A stretch of 64,000 nucleotides of DNA, from contig VFIW01000120.1 of NCBI GenBank assembly GCA_006386115.1, positions 61,795 to 125,794 of the forward strand, read 5' to 3'. Below the pieces are notes generated by a model, which saw only the letters and a program-made list of their open reading frames with translations, made no database searches and had not been told where the DNA came from. Positions within the stretch are counted from its first letter, which is position 1. The number at the start of each line of letters is the position of its first letter. Made by a program: the position numbers and the translations under genes. The DNA comes from Globisporangium splendens (taxonomy: Eukaryota; Oomycota; Peronosporomycetes; Pythiales; Pythiaceae). Positions 35,032 through 44,428 of the stretch are shown piece by piece.

Positions 35032-35092
35032 ATCTCAAGGCATCAAGCCCAACTCAAGTCTCCCTCTCTCCACCACCTCCTCACCACCAAAA

Positions 35093-35545
35093 ATGATCAA
35101 GAACGTGATTCTGAGCTTGTGCGTCGTCGCGGCCGCGCACGCCAGCACCTTCGTCAACGCCGAAGCCGAGGTCGTTGAAGCGACTGCTACCAAAAAGCCC
35201 AGCAGCGGCAAGACCGGCAACATCCTCAACGTCATCTCGATCGCCACGAGCGTGATCCCTCTCATCGGCGGTCTCTTCAAGAGTAAGAAGCAGTGCGAGC
35301 AAGTGGCCTGCTGGATCTCGACGCCGACGTGCTACCAGCAAGTGGCGGACCAGATCCAGAGCCAGGTCTTCCAGGGTCGTGACGGCTACCGCATTGAGAG
35401 CAACAACAACCAAGGCGCGTGGGTCCGCTACTGGCGCGTGCGGACCGACGTCTCGTCGGTGGGGACCATCGCCAGTGGCAAGTGCGACAACGGCGCGAGC
35501 TTCACCGTGAACAACTGCCAGCGCACTGGCAAGGTGAACTGCTAA
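35093..35545 (+). CDS. Small secreted cysteine-rich protein, copy 3 (type B)
   Basis: Mirror of copy 2, with an identical predicted protein. The frame is open further upstream (to 34892), but the signal peptide starts at the Met at 35093, and that is also the position conserved in all copies. Its initiator is retained, but the ~55 bp of upstream sequence shared by copies 1, 2 and 4 is absent, because the inverted repeat ends there. Regulation may therefore differ. Confidence 0.85.
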   Translation: MIKNVILSLCVVAAAHASTFVNAEAEVVEATATKKPSSGKTGNILNVISIATSVIPLIGGLFKSKKQCEQVACWISTPTCYQQVADQIQSQVFQGRDGYRIESNNNQGAWVRYWRVRTDVSSVGTIASGKCDNGASFTVNNCQRTGKVNC

Positions 35546-36088
35546 GTGCTAAGTGTGTGTGCGTGCCGCGTTTTGTCTTTTCGGTATGAGGGCGGCTTCT
35601 CGTAGCCGTGGTTGCCACTCGCGGGATCGTGTTGGATAGCGGTTGCAACGATTGTACAGAGGCGACGTTGGCGCGCCGAGTAGCTAACTTTGCTGAGACC
35701 GTAGGCCATTCGCAATCTTTACATATTGATTTCTTTGTTTATAAACACAAATTCATTTCAAGTTCGAATTGTTTGTAGTCGCTCTTGCGAGCTGGTCGTG
35801 TGTTACCTGTTGTTGAGCAAAAGAGAAGGACGAGTCGGATATGCTAATACATCGATACTTGTGCTGCTGCATGATACGCAGTATCACGTTTGGCCGATCA
35901 AGTAACAGCACGTCCTCGCTCGTGGTACTGAGATCTTTCGGCAGCATTCGTCCTGTCTCGATGCAACCGAGACAGACAGCAATTGGGCCAGAGACGGACC
36001 GATTCTGCTGATTGCAGAGCCACAAAGAGACAGCAATGCATTACCGCAAATAACGGATCAAGTGGGACACATTTTTTTCATTATTTCC

Positions 36089-36475
36089 TTACCATTTTAA
36101 AACCTCGTTGAGGTCTTTTGCGGAGGCGTAGATATGCTTTCCCTCCCAATCAGCCAAGTTCGCTTCAACGATTAAGTCCGCAATTGCATGCGTTTTGCCA
36201 ACATCAAGCACGTCAAATTCGCACTGCATACGAACACGTGCCTTACAAATCACCTGATTTTTCAATAGCGATGTGAACTGATCAGCAGACGAATGTCCTG
36301 ACACAGTGGTTGGTGCAGACCATTGAGGGCCATCGTTCGACTCACAACCGACGTGGCAGGTTGGATGGTATTCTCGGATGGTCCCACAGGATTTGTTGCC
36401 AGCGGGTGCCGATGATGACGATGGGCAATGCACTTGCGAGGTTGGAATATGACTTTTAGCAGCAAAGAAAAACAA
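36089..36475 (-). other. Mirror copy of the unidentified frame at 31784-32170
   Basis: The predicted 128 residues are identical to those of the left-arm copy. No ATG at the frame start and no recognised domain. Confidence 0.25.
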
Positions 36476-37328
36476 ACAAGAATATCGCCTTTAAAAGTCA
36501 CACCAATTAATTATGACAGGCAGACGGCACAGCACAGGAAGAGGGGAGTCAGCCACATTCCATTCGATCCGTGTGTCCCACTTGATCCGTCATAAGCGCC
36601 AAACACATCCAAGAGGAAAGGTAGCACCCCTGCCTCTACAGCTTCTGCTTCAAACCTCGATCATTAATAAAGATTGTCTGTTGGTCATGGCTGCTGTGCA
36701 AATCGCTGTGTGGCATCATGCCACGAAGGTGCCTTCCCTGTTCTGTTCACTGGCATAGGACAACATGAAGACATTTTTCGGATAGTAGACCACTCATGGC
36801 AAATGTGATGCAAGTGGAGTGCGTGTTCATGGGTGCAAGCACACCATCTGGCCCTGGAGAAAAGCCACATCATGACTGATATGATCTGAACTGCCCTAGT
36901 GTAGGAAGGCAGGTTAGTGATGTGGCATGACAGGAATCAGTTTAGAACAAACTCACGACATCGAGACTCTTGAACTTTGTTCAGGCGGGCAAATCGGCAT
37001 CGAGCGTCTCACGAAACACACACACATGCATGTATGTGAGTTAAGTCGATTTACGAGTATTCAAATGTCTCTTGCAGACGACTCAAGACCCTATCTGTGC
37101 TATGGTAAACTGCTGAACAAGCGCAGGACACACGGATCCCCATTTAGGATTGGCACAAGACAAGATTGCAACCCTGTATTCAGAATCGAGTAATCTTGAA
37201 GTAGTACGGATTAGATGCAGAGTTCGCACAAGACAGAAGGGGAAACACAGCAAGCCGTCTCTGGTCATCTACACTATGAGAGCCACAGGTTCCAACTTCC
37301 TTGTCTTCTTCTCTCGCATCTATGAATC

Positions 37329-37348
37329 GCTCATTCTTCAAAACGAGC
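37329..37348 (+). promoter_or_regulatory. Oomycete-type initiator of secreted-protein copy 4
   Basis: GCTCATTCTTCAAAACGAGC, about 55-70 bp before the ATG. It is the mirror of the copy 1 element, with the shared upstream block (CATCTATGAATC) intact. Confidence 0.6.
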
Positions 37349-37399
37349 TCAAAGTCTCAAGCCCAACTCAAGTCTCCCTCCACCTCCTCACCACCAAAA

Positions 37400-37852
37400 A
37401 TGATCAAGAACGTGATTCTGAGCTTGTGCGTCGTCGCAGCCGCGCACGCCAGCACCTTCGTCAACGCCGAAGCCGAGGTCGTTGAAGCGACTGCTACCAC
37501 AAAGCCCAGCAGCGGCAAGACCGGCAACATCCTCAATGCCATATCGATCGCCACGAGCGTGATCCCTCTCATCGGCGGTCTCTTCAAGAGCAAGAAGCAG
37601 TGCGAGCAAGTGGCCTGCTGGATCTCGACGCCGACGTGCTACCAGCAAGTGGCGGACCAGATCCAGAGCCAGGTCTTCCAGGGCCGCGACGGCTACCGCA
37701 TTGAGAGCAACAACAACCAAGGTGCGTGGGTCCGCTACTGGCGCGTGCGGACCGACGTCTCGTCGGTGGGGACCATCGCCAGTGGCAAGTGCGACAACGG
37801 CGCGAGCTTCACCGTGAACAACTGCCAGCGCACTGGCAAGGTGAACTGCTAA
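37400..37852 (+). CDS. Small secreted cysteine-rich protein, copy 4 (type A)
   Basis: Mirror of copy 1. It differs from copy 1 at a few bases, including third positions in the FQGRDGYR segment (GGC-CGC here, GGT-CGT there) and one in NQGAW. None changes the protein, so the protein seems held constant after duplication, though the number of changes is too small to prove selection. Same signal peptide, hydrophobic patch and six cysteines. The unchanged flanks include a (GT)n run just behind the stop. Confidence 0.85.
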   Translation: MIKNVILSLCVVAAAHASTFVNAEAEVVEATATTKPSSGKTGNILNAISIATSVIPLIGGLFKSKKQCEQVACWISTPTCYQQVADQIQSQVFQGRDGYRIESNNNQGAWVRYWRVRTDVSSVGTIASGKCDNGASFTVNNCQRTGKVNC

Positions 37853-39701
37853 GTGCTAAGTGTGTGTGTGTGTCACACTTTGTCATGTTGCGTTCTACCA
37901 CCTGGTATTGTATTCGACAAAACACGCAGCGAGTGTGTAGAGGCGACGTTGGCGCGCCGAGTAGCTTTCATTCTTGAGGTTGTAGGCGTTCGCATTTCTT
38001 TGCATATCAGTCTCTTGTTGACAAGCACAAAATCATTTCCAGTTCAAATTCGATTTCTGTTATTGCTGTACTGCTTGCGAGCATTATTTTACCTGTTGTT
38101 GAGCAAAAGATGGTGAGAGGAATCGATCGACTTGGCAAGTACTCTCGGTTAGCTATAAATCGGGTCACCAAGTGGTCCGGTCACGCTTTTCTGTCGCACC
38201 CAACTTTTGGCCATTTTTGGTCTGGTCCTTTATTTGGGCTTCAGCAAAAGAAAAAAGCGCTGTCAATCGCAGTGTGAGTGGGCACAATAGCCCACACGGA
38301 TAACTATTCAATGTCCAATGAACCCACAAGACGTCACAACTATGCAGCTTGACTCGGGGATCTCTACATGCATGACTTCACGCAATCTAGTCAATGAGAG
38401 ACGGTTGTGTTCACATGGGTCAGGACGAGGCACCACCACCACGTTCAATTGTAGTTGAGAATATCAGTTCAAAATCTCGAAAAACTGGCTGCGGTCTCTA
38501 CCGATTGTATTTGCTCGCCTCGCATACAATACGGCACTGTCTGCAAAGATATATCGCTAGTGCGAAACACTAGTACAGAAGCTTCACCGCACTGTTCGTA
38601 TTTGTATTTACGCAGTTTTCACCAGCCATTCGTGCCCAGCGCGCGCGACGCAGCAGCGCTGCGTACTAGAACACCCTGAGAACGGTACTGCTAGCGATGA
38701 TAGCTAAACGTGCAAATATCCATCCCCACGGGGGAGAGATTCTGAGATTTTTTGGCCATAAAACAAACGGGTCGGTGGCGGACGACATGATCGATGCAAC
38801 ATCCACAAAGATTTCGTTGGTACGTTACTTGTTAATGCACTGCTGACCTGTCCTACATAGATACGCGTGAGACGGGCGGTGGAGGAGGCATTATCTGTAC
38901 GTCGGCACAGCGATTGTGAGTTACTTGTGGCAATAAACTGCTGATCTGCTGCACAATAAACCTTGGACTCGTGCACCATTTCCAACTCGAGCAAGTGTGC
39001 TAGTGCATGATCTATCTAATAACACAAACACAATTTGAAATGTAGGATCGTCAGCTGACCGAGCGCTTTGCGCTACAGTGAGGTGAGGCGACTTCATTCA
39101 TTTTTTGGCTGTACCAGGGCAAACGTTTTGCATTGCGAGTTTGTGCTTGTTTCAGTAACACGCTATTGTAAGCAGTCCCCCGGAAATGAGTGGGGATGCT
39201 CTTAGCCCAAATTGTTCTAGCTATCGGATAGTTGCTACGCGGATGCCTTGATGAGGCTCTGCTCGACCAACTACTGTGGGTGATCTAATGACAATATCCT
39301 GGATATCTTTACCCGTCAGTGTGGACAAGAACAGCGCACCCACCTCTTGAGGGATCCATTCGATAGCAGCAAGGCTGTGTTTTCGTAAAGCAACAGTCAC
39401 AGCCTGTGACTGTTTTACAGAACGAGCGTGCTCAGCACGTGTTGCGCTCCACCGCGACCTGTGCGCTGCGCACGTATGAGTGGCTCATGACCTACCTCAG
39501 CAGCGTGTTTAAATTGGGTACATTGTATTATCAGCACGCCACGCGAGCCAAAACATCTATTCTCGTACACTGCAGCAACAACTAAGATTTAGAGTGGGGC
39601 GGAGAGCAGAGTGTAGACTTCTTCCCACCCCTTTGCCAAGTTTCCTTTCCCTGTTCTTTGTCAGTGCGTTCATGACGCTTTCAGTGATGTAGTGAGTGCA
39701 C

Positions 39702-41685
39702 TGCAAGGCGGTTTGATCCTCGTTCTGTCCTCTTGATCAATTATCCTTTAACTGTGTGCACGGGACTGTAGATGGATAACAGAGACGTAGTTGTTTACGG
39801 AGCCGTCAGGGGCACTGATGCATCGGACGCGTCCTCGTTGAACGGAAAACAGAAAAGGCATACCAGGGTGCTGAACAGCTTCCAATCTTGTTATTGCAAG
39901 CATGTTGGAGAGAGCAGACCTGGTTGGGAAGTGCAGTGAAAAGAATGAGAGAGTTCTCGATGCTGACTTCAGCTATGAGCAGACAGAGTCGTTATGGCAC
40001 AAGTCCACTGGAAGCTGCTGTGTGAAGCTACAGTTTACCTGCAAGCGTCTGTCAATATTTGAGACGCTTGTGAGCAGTGGCCAGGAGCACTGCGGCACTT
40101 GTGGATGCAGCATTTGGCTTGCTGCATTACAATGTAGAAATCTGTCAAGCCTGTGAAGCTGTATCAACATTTGACAGCTATCATTTTCTCTGATACAGTC
40201 TCTGATCACACTACGTATCTTAGTGGACAAGTTGGCTATCATGTGCGACAAAGCATTGTGTTTGACAGGACCAAGTTTGCCAGGTACTTCTGCAGGTTGT
40301 TCGTTGAGGGATGATGATTGGTTAAATCTGGTTTTAGTCACTTTAGGGCATCCGCACAGGTCCACTAAATCCCGTGTCAAATGACAAGTTTGACAAAAAT
40401 TCAGAAATTTGGTGCTGCCACGATCATTTTCTGCTGTCCATTCCTTCATGTGTGCTATTTCCCGAAGGTCTCAATGCCAAAGTTGGCCTAATGTGGAAGG
40501 GTTGACAAAACAGCCGAGAATGAATGGTTCTGGACCAGATGATTGGACAGTGTAGACTCGTTACTGGTGCAAAAGCCTGTCAATTGTCCAGCTCTACTGT
40601 AGACGAACAATAAAACCAACAACAGGGAGAACCAAAGCGTCAAGACCGAAGTCGTGGCAAAAGCGTCGTTCTCGAAACGGCTTGGCTTGGGCAAAGTTGA
40701 CAAGATGCGCTTACAGTAGTGTACCGAACGCGAGTCGCATTCACGGTTGGCAAACGGAGCTTGGATCCGGAAGCGACGTGAAAAGCGTGTGTGATGTGGA
40801 CTGTTCGTGCATGTTGAGCGTCAAACGTCAAAGCTCTTCGTATCACCTCATCTCTCAACTTGGCCTCGTAGATTCGCTCTTTCCCCAGCAAAGTCCAGAC
40901 TATCTCCCAATGAGATTCCCAAGGGATCACTTGTCAATGCATCCCGCCCTTCGAAAACCAGACCCAGGGACACACATGCTGGGCATATTGGAGCATCTTT
41001 AGGGGTATCAGCCTACGCACTGGAGCTGTGGTCTGTCCAGGCGTATCCAGCCAAGTGTGTATGTAAGCGAGTGGTTGCGTTTGCGCCTGAGCGGAGACGT
41101 GACTTGTACTGCGCTGCCCTCGAATCTCCTGTCAAGAGTGTGGTCTCAAGTCCGAAGATTCGTTCCCGCAGTTTCGAATCTTGGGATTAATCCCGTTAAT
41201 AACCAGAGCGCATTGACCCCCATTGTCCCGCATTCCCTGCTACACCTAATGCTCAGGTTGCCGAATGGGATTGAACTCCACAGAAACACTGAAGTAATGA
41301 CCTTTGAGGATAGATATTTACGGTAGGTGACTGATTTTAATCCCACCGGTAGATGAATCTTCAAGGGAACCAGTTCAGCTTGACTACCATGAAGGGAGCC
41401 AAAAGCCACATATTCGAAGTCTGTGGGCTAGTTGACGCGCCTGGCAATACATTATGTGCAGCGGTTAACACGAGCAGCATGCTTGCAAGGTCCCCCCTCC
41501 CGTTGTCACCCGTGAGCTTCGCGTCCATGCGGTCAAATCGACATTGAGCGCATCTCCTCAGGATGTTGGGCACACGCGCGCGCTCTGCCACAGAGATGCG
41601 AAGGGGTACGAATCGGCAAAGCCAGTCGCGCAGTACTCAGCGCCTTCCTGCAGGAAAAGCTGTCCGGCTCGAGCCTCTGACGAGA
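39702..41685. other. Gene-poor region between the palindrome and the alkaline phosphatases
   Basis: About 2 kb. A 158-codon frame with an ATG lies at 39973-40449 on the minus strand (MKEWTAENDRGSTKFLNF..., several Cys and His residues, CQTCHLTRDLVDLCGC). Its Cys spacing could be a degraded zinc-binding or transposon fragment, but I cannot name it. A small palindrome GGGATTAATCCC lies near 41184-41195. Nothing else was recognised. Confidence 0.35.
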
Positions 41686-41704
41686 GCTCATTCTTCAAAT
41701 TTCT
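41686..41704 (+). promoter_or_regulatory. Oomycete initiator and flanking promoter element of alkaline phosphatase 1
   Basis: GCTCATTCTTCAAATTTCT is an essentially perfect match to the oomycete core promoter consensus GCTCATTYYNCAWTTT followed by NYY. It lies 44-62 bp before the ATG. Confidence 0.8.
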
Positions 41705-41747
41705 AGCCTCGAGAAATTACGACAGATACCCACCAGCCAGCAGCAAC

Positions 41748-43274
41748 ATGGTCAAGCTCTGCTTCCTCGCAGCCATCTTCGTCGCGCTCGTGCCAGCGAC
41801 CAACGTCTCGGCCAAGACCTACGAGTACAAGACGCTCGACTACAACTACGGCTTCGACGAGCACCAGGGCGATGCTCGCAGCGTCATCATGATGATCCCG
41901 GATGGCACGGGACCAAACATCTTCACCCTCGCGCGCACCGTGAACGACCCAACGCTCAAGCAGCGTCTCCACATCGATCCGTACGTGATGGGCACGATCC
42001 AGACCCACTCGTCGACCTCGTACATTACGGACTCAGCGTCGTCGGCCACTGCGTATGCGACTGGCTACAAGACGTACGACGAAGCCATCGGTGTCGACCA
42101 CTTCAAGCAGCCGCTCGGTACGGTGCTCGAAGCCGCCAAGGCCCGCGGTATGATCACGGGTATGATCGTCACCAGTCGTGTGACCCACGCCACGCCAGCG
42201 TCGTTCGCATCCCACGTCATCCAGCGTGACGATGAAGACGAGATCGCGCGTCAGTACGTCAACAACAAGAATTTGGACTTCCTCTTGGGCGGCGGTCTCC
42301 GTCACTTTAACGAAAGCATGCTCGCGGACCTCACTGGCGCCGGCTACACGGTCGCCAAGAACTACGCCGACCTCATCGCGTACAAGTCCAAGAACGAGGC
42401 GTCGGGCAACCTCCGCATCTTTGGCTTGTTCCACAAGAGCCACATGTCGTACGAAGTCGACCGCGCTCGAGTCCAGGCTGCCAGCACTAATCAGCAGACC
42501 AAGGACGCGCGTGAGCCATCGCTTCCAGAGATGGTTGACATCGTCCTCAGCATCCTCAAGAACAACGCTCAGGCCAAGAAGAACGGCTTCTTCATGATGA
42601 TCGAAGGATCCCGTGTGGATCACGCCGGTCACTCGAACGACCCTGGTACCATGGCCAAGGACGCCATCACGTTCGACGAAGCGTTCGCTGTCGTCGACGA
42701 ATTCCTCGAGACGTCGCCAAACACGGCGCTGCTCTCGGCTGCCGACCACGGCACTGGTGGTTTGACGTTGGGCCGTGACGCTCCATACGTCTGGTACCCA
42801 ACCGCGCTCCAGAAGCAGACGATGTCGACTGAGGCGATGAAAGAGAAGCTCGACCTGATCTGGAAGACCGAGGACTGCGCCGCTGGTGCCAACGAGACGT
42901 GCAAGTCCACCATCTTCAACACGTCCAAGGATCTACTCAAGACGTACACGAACGTCACCTCGCTCGAGGACGACAAAGCCGTGACGCTCAAGTCTCTGAT
43001 CGCCAAGGCTGTCGACGGCAAGCGCGACTTGAACAACGTCATGATCGAGTTGGGTCACGTGATCAGTGTGCCAGCCGCCATCGGCTGGACCACCACGGGT
43101 CACGTCGGTACCGATGTCAACCTCTACTGCAAGGGTCCATCGATCGTCGAGCAGATGTGCAAGGGCGTCCACGAGAACACGTACGTGAACAAGATCATGA
43201 CCAACTTCCTCGGTCTGGAGCACGGCCAGGACATCGAGACCGCCAAGCATCGCAACTTCCAGGTCCTGAACTAG
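41748..43274 (+). CDS. Secreted alkaline phosphatase (PhoA superfamily), copy 1
   Basis: Intronless, 508 residues from the Met directly before the signal peptide (MVKLCFLAAIFVALVPATNV, cleavage near VSA-KT). The frame is open further upstream, but the initiator lies between that stretch and this ATG, so the shorter start is right. Catalytic layout: MMIPDGTGPN (metal-binding Asp, ~52), TDSASSATAYATGYKT with the nucleophile Ser (~96), THATPASFASHV (~145), EGSRVDHAGHSND (~287), SAADHGTGG (~331) and TTGHVGTDV (~448, zinc-binding His). All metal ligands of the family appear present. It hydrolyses phosphomonoesters outside the cell or at its surface, plausibly for phosphate gain. No GPI signal is obvious. 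Tandem with copy 2. Confidence 0.92.
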   Translation: MVKLCFLAAIFVALVPATNVSAKTYEYKTLDYNYGFDEHQGDARSVIMMIPDGTGPNIFTLARTVNDPTLKQRLHIDPYVMGTIQTHSSTSYITDSASSATAYATGYKTYDEAIGVDHFKQPLGTVLEAAKARGMITGMIVTSRVTHATPASFASHVIQRDDEDEIARQYVNNKNLDFLLGGGLRHFNESMLADLTGAGYTVAKNYADLIAYKSKNEASGNLRIFGLFHKSHMSYEVDRARVQAASTNQQTKDAREPSLPEMVDIVLSILKNNAQAKKNGFFMMIEGSRVDHAGHSNDPGTMAKDAITFDEAFAVVDEFLETSPNTALLSAADHGTGGLTLGRDAPYVWYPTALQKQTMSTEAMKEKLDLIWKTEDCAAGANETCKSTIFNTSKDLLKTYTNVTSLEDDKAVTLKSLIAKAVDGKRDLNNVMIELGHVISVPAAIGWTTTGHVGTDVNLYCKGPSIVEQMCKGVHENTYVNKIMTNFLGLEHGQDIETAKHRNFQVLN

Positions 43275-44370
43275 ATGCTGACTCTGGACGATTGGGTGTC
43301 TGTATGTGTGTGTATCCACCGAGTTTTCTGCCGATTGAGAACCGACAAACCGAATTGAATGTTGATGATCCTTTGGTTGCATGTTTTTGGTATCAACATG
43401 TGCGCGGAATGGTTGTCAATGATAATGTGTGGTCCAGCAGCTCCGATGCGTGTCGCTCGCCCAATGGATCACTTCCACCGCAGAACGGTCCTGGGCGACG
43501 ACGCGCCTGATGTCAGCGGCTCCTTCTCGCACAGACAGGAGCCTGCTGATCTGCTTCCCGCAGTTTGCTCAGCGCTTGCTCAGCGCTTGAAGAGGGACAA
43601 GAGGGTGGCGTCATCGCTCCCTCCCCTCCCCTTTCATGCACGCACATTGTGGAGATTGGCTGACAAAGAGATTAAAACCCCAGATGTCACACGATTTGAC
43701 ACGACATCCCTCCGCGTTGGAACGATTGAACCAAGCATCAGTTATATCGGAGAACCGCACTTAATACTGCAAGCAAAGAAGCTGCATTTGTCGTGCAATC
43801 GATCTCGGTAGACAAATATTCGTCGTAACGGGTATCGTATTCAAGGGAGTTGCGCATCCACTCCGAGGAAGCTCTTCCCGCCAAAAAAGGTCCAGCTGTT
43901 AATCTCCGAACACACGATTCAATTTCTAAAATAATATCCTTTTTGACTTGATCGATATCCGACGCAAGTGCGACGTTGTTTGTACCAAAAGACCACCTTG
44001 GAAACATGATAAGGAGGTGGCAGCTTTGTTTACTGTCACAGAGGCAAGGTGTTGAACTTGGCTGGCAAAAAGTGTCTTCGTTGACACGCAAACAGATCGC
44101 GATCGCGTCTCTAGGGAGGGGAGACGCACTGCGCATTTGCTGCCTGGTGTATGCGTTTCCTCATGCACGCGCTGCCAAGTCATTCCTCCGCTGTCCCCTC
44201 CACGGTCTCACTCCTTGAAGACCAGTCATAGATCATCACCTTCCTGTAGATCTCAAGGTACGGACGCTCTGCTCGGCATGCAGGTGAGCGGCAAGGATTT
44301 GAAAGAAGCTACCAATCCCCTACTGAGTGGTCTCCGCTAGTCTTGGTCTCTCTCTCTATCAGAGCAGTAG
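43275..44370. other. Spacer between the two alkaline phosphatase genes
   Basis: About 1.1 kb. A 132-codon frame at 43738-44136 (minus) has no ATG-based support or recognised domain. There is no remnant of a third phosphatase. Confidence 0.4.
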
Positions 44371-44389
44371 TCTCACTCTTCAATTTTCC
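44371..44389 (+). promoter_or_regulatory. Oomycete initiator and flanking promoter element of alkaline phosphatase 2
   Basis: TCTCACTCTTCAATTTTCC fits the TCAYTYY...CAWTTTNYY pattern, 40-58 bp before the ATG. It has the same architecture as copy 1 but a different sequence around it. Confidence 0.75.
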
Positions 44390-44428
44390 AGCGGCCTCAC
44401 ACCTCGACTCAAGATTGAAGCCACTACA

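Larger units (their letters stand above)
35013..39701 (-). repeat. Right arm of the 4.69-kb inverted repeat
   Basis: Reverse complement of the left arm. The sum of paired coordinates is 68259 at every point checked, including all secreted-gene ends. Its genes are read on the plus strand, so the four gene copies point inward-to-outward in mirror order B-A. Confidence 0.93.

Noticed and set aside
28558..39701. Idea that the palindrome is a single LTR retrotransposon or a foldback element
   Set aside because: No reverse transcriptase, primer-binding site or target duplication found; the arms carry normal secreted-protein genes with promoters.
43738..44136. 132-codon minus-strand frame between the phosphatases
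   Set aside because: No domain, no promoter and no homology recognised; kept only as a remark on the spacer.
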